Source: an uncultured Chloroflexota bacterium
Lineage (GTDB): Bacteria > Chloroflexota > Limnocylindria > Limnocylindrales > Limnocylindraceae
Direction: 5' to 3'
DNA: 12,281 nucleotides
Assembly (NCBI GenBank): GCA_903937225.1
Contig: CAIZYO010000144.1
Coordinates: 1-12,281 of the forward strand
Below are positions 5,234 to 11,004 of this stretch, piece by piece. The number at the start of each line of letters is the position of its first letter. Position 1 is the first letter of the stretch. Made by a program: the position numbers and the translations under genes. Under the pieces are notes generated by a model. It did no database searches. It was not told where the DNA came from and saw only the letters and a list, made by a program, of their open reading frames with translations.

Positions 5234-6043
5234 TCATGGCAGAACGCGTGGTGGGAGTGCCGCCGCTTGACGCTCAAGGGAGCTAAGGCTGCGCTGCACG
5301 GCGCTGCGCGTCAGGCGAAGTCGCTCCCCAAGCTCTGCGATCGTTGCGTCGGGGTGCGTACGCCGAGCCTCAGCAACGCGTCGGGTTGGCCCGCTCGCAT
5401 CAAGCGCACCGGCATCGTCCAGCTTTCGAATCGCCTCGGCCTGCCGCATCCCCGCACGGACGGTTCGCTGTAGATTCGCCGTCTCCGCATTGATGCTTCG
5501 ATTCAATTCACCGCGGACTTCGCGCAGCACGCCGCGCGCCTCCATCTCTGCAACGGAACTCCCCGCACCGAGTCGTCGCAAGAGATCAAAGATCTCAGCG
5601 TGGCTCTTCCACACGATCACTCCACGTCCACGACGAACACGAAGGTTTCCAGGGAGTCCCACCTGCGAGAAGGCGTGCAGGAGTAGCGTCGCCTCGTTTT
5701 GCGCGAGCACCACCTCCAAATGGATTCGCCCAGTTGCAAGGGAGAGCGAGCCGCGAGCTAAGAGCCTCCCTCGAAGGAATGCGAGGCGACAGTGTTGTGG
5801 GGCCCGGGGCGCAACCACGAGTGCAGCACGCCGTAACGCTCGCTCCGCTGGAGTCCCCGCCTCTCCGCCAGTGCCTGCGTCTCCGCTGAGCTGATGCACC
5901 GTACGAGCGATCGCCACATCGGATCGACGACCTGCGTCGCGGAGCCCGTCGAGTTCAGCGGCCCGACAGCACTGCTGGGTTGGGAGGACGGCCGCCAGTT
6001 CGTGACGCACATTAGCAACGAGCTCACGTGCACTCTGGCTCAC
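5234..6043 (-). CDS. whiA: WhiA-family DNA-binding regulator with shortened N-terminal half
   Basis: 269 residues, clearly shorter than the usual 300-330. WhiA combines a degenerate LAGLIDADG homing-endonuclease fold with a C-terminal helix-turn-helix; it controls sporulation genes in Streptomyces and growth or division in other Gram-positive-type bacteria. Visible features: QCCRAAELDGL at 24-34; the second LAGLIDADG motif HCRLAFLRGRLLARGSLS (84-101); the sheet/helix block VIVWKSHAEIFDLLRRLGA (142-160); the signature LNRSINAETANLQRTV (180-195); and a helix-turn-helix at about 222-258 with PDATIAELGERL. The region between the two LAGLIDADG helices is only about 45 residues and rich in Gly, Ala and Arg. 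The GTG start overlaps the yvcK stop as GTGA. It lies in the conserved rapZ-yvcK-whiA order. Confidence 0.88.
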   Translation of the reverse strand: MSQSARELVANVRHELAAVLPTQQCCRAAELDGLRDAGRRSDVAIARTVHQLSGDAGTGGEAGTPAERALRRAALVVAPRAPQHCRLAFLRGRLLARGSLSLATGRIHLEVVLAQNEATLLLHAFSQVGLPGNLRVRRGRGVIVWKSHAEIFDLLRRLGAGSSVAEMEARGVLREVRGELNRSINAETANLQRTVRAGMRQAEAIRKLDDAGALDASGPTRRVAEARRTHPDATIAELGERLRLTRSAVQRSLSSLERQAAALPPRVLP

Positions 6044-7053
6044 GAACGCACCACCTTCAGAAGCGGTCGCGAGCGCACGAGGGCCTGCGCGAGAAGTACT
6101 GGGTCATGGAGGTGGGGGCGGAGACGCGAGGCGATCGCGCGCACTTCAATCGGAGGGCGCGGAACTCCACTGGCACTCGCGCTCCTCATGAAGCGCGGCT
6201 GCAGCGGCACCCCAACCTCGCCACTCCCACGTCGTGCGACTGACGAAGCGAGCACAAGGTCAATCAGATTCGCCGCGCCATGCTCCACCAGCGCGTCAAG
6301 GTGCGCGTCGAGATCCATCCCTTCCGTTTCACCCTCCTGCTCATCCACGTTCGCGACCCAGATCAGCGGTGCGCGCCGCCGCGCGAGTGCCTCACGAATC
6401 TCCGGAACGAGAAGGTGCGGGATCAGGCTCGTGTAGAGGCTTCCAGGCCCAAGGACAAGCAGGTCAGCCTCACGAATCGCATCGAGAGCGCTCGCAGTGG
6501 CCTTGATCACTCCTACGTCTAGAGATACCGATGCAATGCCCCGCGTTCGCGCAAGCGCCGCCTGGCCGATCACACTGACACCACCACGCGTGCGCCCACG
6601 TAGACGTAGCGCTTCGGATGTGGCGGGGATCACGCGCCCGCGCACATGGAGGATCCGATGGACGCGCTCAATGCCGCGTTCAAGATCCCCCTCCTCTTCG
6701 GCGATCGCCGCTGCCAAGAGGAGGTTCCCTACAGGGTGGCCACGTGTCGCTCCACGTTCCACTGGAAGGCGATGCTGAAGAAGCGCACCCGCCGTTGATT
6801 CCGCATCCGCGAGTGCAATCAAGCAGTTGCGAAGGTCACCGACTGGTGGGATGCCGAGTTGCTCGCGAAGGATTCCAGAGGAACCCCCATCATCCGCGAG
6901 CGAGACGATTGCGGTGAGCGCAACCCCCTCCCGCTTAAGACCGCGGAGCGCGGTTGCCATCCCCGTCCCACCGCCGAGCACGACGACGCGGCGACCTCCA
7001 CCATGCAAACCTCTCTCCTGCAACGCGCGCCAGAGACGGGAGCGAAGCCCCAC
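6040..7053 (-). CDS. yvcK: YvcK/CofD-like gluconeogenesis factor
   Basis: 337 residues of a Rossmann-type protein related to CofD. YvcK binds UDP-sugars in Bacillus and influences gluconeogenic growth and cell-wall synthesis. Motifs in order: VVVLGGGTG (23-31), SLADDGGSSG (51-60), VGDLRNCLIAL (71-81), GHPVGN (105-110, where family members I recall have GH-S/A-F-GN), and LGPGSLYTSLIPHLLV (201-216). A GETEGMDLDAHLDAL segment follows, related to the usual GETDGYTAADHV. The GTG at 7053 is chosen because GAGGAG lies 7 bases upstream (7061-7066). The first 20 residues before the first beta strand are basic and not conserved in the family. The gene starts 3 bases after the rapZ stop and its own stop overlaps whiA. 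Confidence 0.93.
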   Translation of the reverse strand: MGLRSRLWRALQERGLHGGGRRVVVLGGGTGMATALRGLKREGVALTAIVSLADDGGSSGILREQLGIPPVGDLRNCLIALADAESTAGALLQHRLPVERGATRGHPVGNLLLAAAIAEEEGDLERGIERVHRILHVRGRVIPATSEALRLRGRTRGGVSVIGQAALARTRGIASVSLDVGVIKATASALDAIREADLLVLGPGSLYTSLIPHLLVPEIREALARRRAPLIWVANVDEQEGETEGMDLDAHLDALVEHGAANLIDLVLASSVARRGSGEVGVPLQPRFMRSASASGVPRPPIEVRAIASRLRPHLHDPVLLAQALVRSRPLLKVVRS

Positions 7054-7056
7054 CGG

Positions 7057-7938
7057 TTAGCTCCTCGCGAGATCGCGATGCTCCACCACAATCGGGGCGG
7101 AGCCAACGATCGCCGGCAGGCGACGCGCAAGCGCCTCAACAATGGCAACGGACCGATGTCGACCTCCAGTGCAGCCAATCGCAACACTCAGGCGGCCACG
7201 ACCATCCGCAAGATAGGCGGGCACGCTTGCAGCGAGGTAGGTCTCAACTGATTGCAGCAAGGAAGCGCCGATCGGATCGCCCAATACGTAGCTGCTGATC
7301 TCAGGCGAACGACCATCGAGAGGACGAAGCTCAGGCACCCAGTGCGGATTCGCCGCCGCCCGGACGTCAAACACGAGATCCGCTTCAAGAGGGATGCCGT
7401 GCTTGTAGCCGAAGCTTGTCAGCCGGATCGCAACACGCTCATCACTCTCAAGCGCTTCAGCGACAAGACGATCGCGCAGCTCCCTCCCGCTGAGATCACT
7501 TGTGTCAATCACCGCATCCGCAGATTCACGCGTCGCACTCAGAAGCGTGCGCTCCGCTGCAATCGCATCCGCAACCGATCTCGGAGCATCGACTGCCCCA
7601 CCCAACGGATGTCGGTGTCGAGTTTCACTGAAGCGTCGAATCAACACGTCATCGCGTGCATCCAGATAGATGATCCGTGCACTCACGCCGATCGCCGCAG
7701 TCCCCGTGCGCACAAGTTCAATCGTCTTGCTCGGATCTCCATCTCGCGCATCAAGCACCAAGCAGACCCGCGCGAACCGCTGTGGGTCAGCGGCAATCTT
7801 CTCCACGAGCGCTGGGAGCAGTTCGTGCGGAAGATTATCGATCGTGCGAAATCCAATATCTTCCAGCGACTTTGTCGCCGTTGTCTTCCCAGCGCCAGAA
7901 AGGCCTGTCAGGAGGATCACACGTCGGTCAACGCTCAT
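7057..7938 (-). CDS. rapZ: RapZ/YvcJ-family nucleotide-binding protein
   Basis: 293 residues, the normal size. The N-terminal P-loop domain has Walker A GLSGAGKT (12-19), DNLP (34-37), VLDARD (61-66) and FSETRHRHPL (103-112). The C-terminal domain has SFGYKHGIPLEADLVFDVR (175-193), NPHWVPELRPL and GCTGGRHRSV (255-264). In E. coli RapZ is an RNA-binding adaptor that delivers GlmZ to RNase E and senses glucosamine-6-phosphate; in Gram-positive-type bacteria YvcJ is a GTP/ATP hydrolase linked to envelope functions. The sRNA role should not be assumed here. The ATG overlaps the tatC stop as ATGA, and yvcK follows within 3 bases. Confidence 0.95.
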   Translation of the reverse strand: MSVDRRVILLTGLSGAGKTTATKSLEDIGFRTIDNLPHELLPALVEKIAADPQRFARVCLVLDARDGDPSKTIELVRTGTAAIGVSARIIYLDARDDVLIRRFSETRHRHPLGGAVDAPRSVADAIAAERTLLSATRESADAVIDTSDLSGRELRDRLVAEALESDERVAIRLTSFGYKHGIPLEADLVFDVRAAANPHWVPELRPLDGRSPEISSYVLGDPIGASLLQSVETYLAASVPAYLADGRGRLSVAIGCTGGRHRSVAIVEALARRLPAIVGSAPIVVEHRDLARS

Positions 7939-8666
7939 CGCCCACCCGCGCGCACAAGGATGATCGAGAACTCATAGAGCAAGAGGAGTGTGATAGCCAG
8001 CACGAGCGGGCTCACCAGATCGGTCCCAGGCGTTGCAAGGGCGCTGATGATGACAACGCCGACGATTGCGCCACGGCGCCAGGCTCGTAGCTTCGCTGAG
8101 GTGACCAGTCCCACTCGAGAGAGGAAGACGAGAACGATCGGATACTCAGCAGCGACCGCAAAGAGAAGGACGAGGCCGCTCACAAAGCCGAAGTATCGAT
8201 CCGCAGCGATCATCGGCAAGAGGTCCTCACTTGCGAAACCAAGGAGGAAACCGACGGCGATCGGAAGGATGCTCCATGCAACCACCGCGCCAATGAGAAA
8301 GAGTGCCAGCGCGAGCGGAAGCCACGGCCGTGCACTCCGCCGCTCTGCGCTCGTGAGTCCAGGACTAATGAATGCCCACACTTGCCAGAGGAGGATCGGC
8401 ATTGCAATGGCAAGACCACCGATAAGGCTCAGTTGCATGCGTATGCCGAATGCGTCTCCAACTCCGGTGAAGTAGAGCTTGGTAGTTCCGAGTGGTCCCC
8501 GGAGCAGTTCAATGAGCTGGTCAGAGACACTAAATGCGGCAGCTGCGCCAACGACGACGGCAACCGCGCAAATCAGCACGCGTCGGCGAAGTTCGCGGAG
8601 GTGATCAACCAGCGGCGCCGTACGCGTCACGCTCGCGGCCTCATGAAGTGCAGAATCGACCGCCAT
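7935..8666 (-). CDS. tatC: Twin-arginine translocase subunit TatC
   Basis: 243 residues, six predicted transmembrane helices. TatC is the core receptor that binds twin-arginine signal peptides of folded proteins at the cytoplasmic membrane. Key family segments: HLRELRRR (22-29) with the signal-binding Glu25; IAMPILLWQVWAFISPGL (87-104); and VAAEYPIVL (171-179) with Glu174 matching the conserved glutamate of helix 4. SALATPGTDLVSP (208-220) matches the conserved proline region before the last helix. It follows tatA after 29 bp. Its ATG has a G-rich stretch upstream (GAGGGG) as a possible ribosome binding site. Downstream rapZ overlaps by 4 bp. Confidence 0.96.
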   Translation of the reverse strand: MAVDSALHEAASVTRTAPLVDHLRELRRRVLICAVAVVVGAAAAFSVSDQLIELLRGPLGTTKLYFTGVGDAFGIRMQLSLIGGLAIAMPILLWQVWAFISPGLTSAERRSARPWLPLALALFLIGAVVAWSILPIAVGFLLGFASEDLLPMIAADRYFGFVSGLVLLFAVAAEYPIVLVFLSRVGLVTSAKLRAWRRGAIVGVVIISALATPGTDLVSPLVLAITLLLLYEFSIILVRAGGR

Positions 8667-8695
8667 CTAGGGAGCCCCTCGCTTGGCGATGTGAC

Positions 8696-8899
8696 TCAGC
8701 CCTTTCGCTTTGGACGCCGTGCTGGGCTCTTCCGCGCGCTTCGCTCCTCGCCGGAATCAACCGCCTCGGAGGTCGCCTTGCGGAACTCTCGGAATGATCG
8801 ACCCACCGCGGCGCCAATCTCCGGAAGTTTGCCTGGGCCGAAGACCACAAGGATCACGGCGAGAATGAGGATGAGTTCGCCAGGTCCGATGTTCGGCAC
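8696..8899 (-). CDS. tatA: Twin-arginine translocase subunit TatA
   Basis: 67 residues. A single N-terminal transmembrane helix (about 7-20) ends in the FGPGKLPEIG hinge (20-29). An amphipathic helix (about 30-46) and a short basic, charged tail follow, which is the TatA plan. Glu8 at the start of the helix and the PGEL sequence are typical of the TatA of Gram-positive-type bacteria, which can serve both TatA and TatB roles; no separate tatB is seen. The start is GTG at 8899, supported by AAGGAG at 8908-8913 with an 8-base spacer. It is separated from pyrF by 39 bp containing a perfect hairpin. Confidence 0.93.
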   Translation of the reverse strand: MPNIGPGELILILAVILVVFGPGKLPEIGAAVGRSFREFRKATSEAVDSGEERSARKSPARRPKRKG

Positions 8900-8907
8900 G
8901 TTCGGTA

Positions 8908-8913
8908 CTCCTT
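8908..8913 (-). promoter_or_regulatory. Ribosome binding site of tatA
   Basis: AAGGAG on the minus strand, 8 bases before the GTG at 8899. It decides the GTG start over any upstream alternative. Confidence 0.75.
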
Positions 8914-8921
8914 ACGCTGAC

Positions 8922-8937
8922 GCGTCCGAACGGACGC
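8922..8937. repeat. Perfect hairpin between pyrF and tatA
   Basis: GCGTCC (8922-8927) and GGACGC (8932-8937) form a 6-bp stem around GAAC, or 7 bp with a 2-base loop. It starts one base past the pyrF stop. On the minus strand it is followed by GTCAGCG, not by a T-run, so it is not a standard intrinsic terminator. It could stabilise or process the mRNA between the upstream group (recJ, propeller, pyrF) and tatA. Confidence 0.5.
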
Positions 8938-8938
8938 C

Positions 8939-9796
8939 CTATGGGGTGAGTATAGCGAGGCGACTCGCCCACTCCGCCGAACGAGCGTGGATCGCCTCCG
9001 GAGTCGCTCCGCCATCAGTCTCGGAGCCTGAGATCCCCCGCCCGACATTGACCAAGAGTGAGCCTCCAACGCGTGCACTTGGGGTTCCAGTTGCTTCACC
9101 ATGCGCCAGCACCGCGGCAAGATCGCCCCCCTGAGCGCCGATTCCAGGGACGAGGAGTGGCAAATTCGGTGCGACCTCACGAAGCTGCGCCATCGCCGCT
9201 GCCGCGGTCGCTCCCGCTACAAGGCCGATTCGTCCCGCGCGGGCCTCCGGCCGCGCCGCTGCGAGTCGAGCGACGCGAAGATAGAGCGCCTCTTCTGGTG
9301 CTGATCCATCAGCCGCAACCCGCAACTCTTGGAACTCTGGCGCCTCAGGATTTGAGGTTCGGCAGAGGAGATAGACAAAGCGATCCTCTCTCACAAGAAG
9401 TGGCTCAAGGGCACCAATCCCAAGATACGGATTCGCCGTGACCGCGTCTGCCCCGAGAACGTCATAAAGTGCACGTGCCTGCGCAGCAACCGTGCTTCCA
9501 ATGTCCCCACGTTTCACGTCAATGATGAGGGGCGTATCGCTCGGTAGTAGGCTGCGAATGGATTCAGCAACTCGCATGCCCCCTGATCCGTACGCTTCAA
9601 AGAAGGCAAGGTTCACCTTGTAGGCGGCCGCATAATCGGCCGTCGCGCTAATGAGAAGTTCACACCAACGACGAAGCCCCTCCTCACCCTGGGAGAACGC
9701 GGCAGGGAGATGAGCTGGATCGGGATCAATCCCTACGCATAGGCGACCCCCGCGTCGCGTTATTGATGCTTCGAGAAGATCCAGGTAGCGACTCAC
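8939..9796 (-). CDS. pyrF: Orotidine 5'-phosphate decarboxylase
   Basis: 285 residues, matching the longer type 2 PyrF group. It makes UMP from OMP in the last step of de novo pyrimidine synthesis. Features: CVGIDPDP (20-27), AYKVNLAFFEAYG (58-70), and the catalytic DVKRGDIGST (93-102) with Asp93, Lys95 and Asp98. VTANPYLG follows near residue 120, and a phosphate-binding VPGIGAQGGD appears near 215. The start is GTG, overlapping the stop of the upstream propeller gene as GTGA. There is no strong ribosome binding site, consistent with coupled translation. No other pyrimidine genes are in the window. Confidence 0.95.
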   Translation of the reverse strand: MSRYLDLLEASITRRGGRLCVGIDPDPAHLPAAFSQGEEGLRRWCELLISATADYAAAYKVNLAFFEAYGSGGMRVAESIRSLLPSDTPLIIDVKRGDIGSTVAAQARALYDVLGADAVTANPYLGIGALEPLLVREDRFVYLLCRTSNPEAPEFQELRVAADGSAPEEALYLRVARLAAARPEARAGRIGLVAGATAAAAMAQLREVAPNLPLLVPGIGAQGGDLAAVLAHGEATGTPSARVGGSLLVNVGRGISGSETDGGATPEAIHARSAEWASRLAILTP

Positions 9797-11004
9797 GGAG
9801 TTACGCCCCCGCCCGCTTCAACACTCAGCGGGCCCCATGCGGGCCGCACTCCCGCGTCAACGAGGTCGCGCAGAAGCTGCACGCTTGCAATGATTGACGG
9901 AACACCTGAAGGTGGCGCGCTGATGGTGACCTGCTGCAGCGTCGCAGCGCTCTCACGTGCCGCCAAGAAGATCAGCGAGCCGCCGTCGGGGGACCACGCG
10001 GGCGACCATGAGCGACCAGTCCGTGTCACTTCAAGAACGATCTCTCCCGTCGCCGCACTCAAAATGACAACATCGCTCCCCTTCTTGTCGATCCGCGTTG
10101 CCGCAACCCACCGACCATCCGGGCTGACCGCTGGTTCAATGAATCCTTTTCCGCCGAAGCGAACGATCCGATCCGCAGCAACGTCGAAATAGATGATCCG
10201 TGAAGCCGAGACGCCCTCCTCTTGACCGTTCTGCACGTAGTAGAGGCCGCTCCCATCCGCGTTCCAAGCTGGATCCTGATGGCCATACGGTGCCTCATCG
10301 GGGAGTACTGGGGTGAGCATTCTGCCGTCCGGCTGAAGGACGCGGATGATCACATCCCCTCCAAGTTGTGACGCACCTTTGTAGTCTGTCGCGAGCGCAA
10401 CCTCACCGTTGACTCCGATCGCTGGGTCAAACATGAACGTGGAGAAGTTCAGCTTCGGGTTCTGATCCACCAGTAGCCCATCCAGCACGACTTCGGCGTC
10501 ACCTCCTCGGGCGCCTACGCGCATGAGCGTTGGAACGGTCAACCGATACGGTGTCACGCCACCCGCTGCATTGAGTCGACCCCCAATCTCGTTCCTGGTG
10601 CGAATGAAGTAGAGCCAGGTTCCATCCCTACTCCATGCAGGCTCACCATCTGTGGCCGAGGTGGACACTTGCGAGATCGATGCTCCGCTCAACGACCAGA
10701 GCGCTCCGTCTCGCGCGAAGATAATGCTCCCATTAACAAGTACGCCTTCCGTAACGGCTGCCCCTTCCCCGCCCGTCTCATCTCGTGATGAGGAGAGGTT
10801 GGCAACCCAGAACGTTGCAAGCGCACTCGCAGCGAGGAGGAGCGCGGCGAGCAGCGGCGCAGCCTGCGGGCCCGCGCCACGCCAGCCAGGTCCCCGACTC
10901 CCACGCGTGGGCGTAGGCGGACGGAGCGCGTGATACGGGCGAGACGAGTTGGCGCGATCGCTGCTGAGGCGCGGCCGTGGGCGAAGCGAACGGTTCCCGC
11001 TCAT
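9793..11004 (-). CDS. Membrane-anchored TolB-like beta-propeller protein
   Basis: 403 residues, function not known. Residues 1-48 are rich in Arg, Pro and Ser and likely cytoplasmic. One transmembrane helix spans about 49-68 (LLAALLLAASALATFWVANL). The remainder is predicted to be outside and contains WD40/PD40-type repeats as in TolB: DGEPAWSRDGTWLYFIR (119-135), HQDPAWNADGSGLYYVQ, EPAVSPDGRWVAATR and SWSPAWSPDGGSLIFLA. There is no twin-arginine motif and no lipobox. Monoderm-type genomes lack the TolQRA system, so a Tol-Pal role is unlikely; surface binding or LpqB-like functions are possible. It starts by a 4-bp overlap with recJ and ends by a 4-bp overlap with pyrF, so it is expressed with both. 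Confidence 0.78.
   Translation of the reverse strand: MSGNRSLRPRPRLSSDRANSSRPYHALRPPTPTRGSRGPGWRGAGPQAAPLLAALLLAASALATFWVANLSSSRDETGGEGAAVTEGVLVNGSIIFARDGALWSLSGASISQVSTSATDGEPAWSRDGTWLYFIRTRNEIGGRLNAAGGVTPYRLTVPTLMRVGARGGDAEVVLDGLLVDQNPKLNFSTFMFDPAIGVNGEVALATDYKGASQLGGDVIIRVLQPDGRMLTPVLPDEAPYGHQDPAWNADGSGLYYVQNGQEEGVSASRIIYFDVAADRIVRFGGKGFIEPAVSPDGRWVAATRIDKKGSDVVILSAATGEIVLEVTRTGRSWSPAWSPDGGSLIFLAARESAATLQQVTISAPPSGVPSIIASVQLLRDLVDAGVRPAWGPLSVEAGGGVTP

Noticed and set aside
5227..5277. Extended tpiA start at 5277
   Set aside because: It adds 17 residues with His/Arg-rich sequence absent from TIM and overlaps whiA by 44 bases. The ATG at 5226 gives a standard TIM N-terminus.
7252..7977. 241-codon plus-strand open frame opposite rapZ
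   Set aside because: It covers the rapZ P-loop and C-terminal motifs in antisense, is rich in Arg, His and Cys without a fold pattern, and has no neighbouring plus-strand genes.
8949..8957. Promoter for tatA-tatC at the 3' end of pyrF (CGCTATACT)
   Set aside because: TATACT is a fair -10, but there is no -35 at 16-18 bases and no TG extension, and it lies in codons of pyrF. It is mentioned only as a weak relative of the TGCTA motif.
9793..11004. Tat signal peptide on the propeller protein, given the nearby tat genes
   Set aside because: The N-terminus has scattered arginines but no S/T-RR-x-F-L-K pattern directly before the hydrophobic segment, and the 48-residue tail suits a membrane anchor better.
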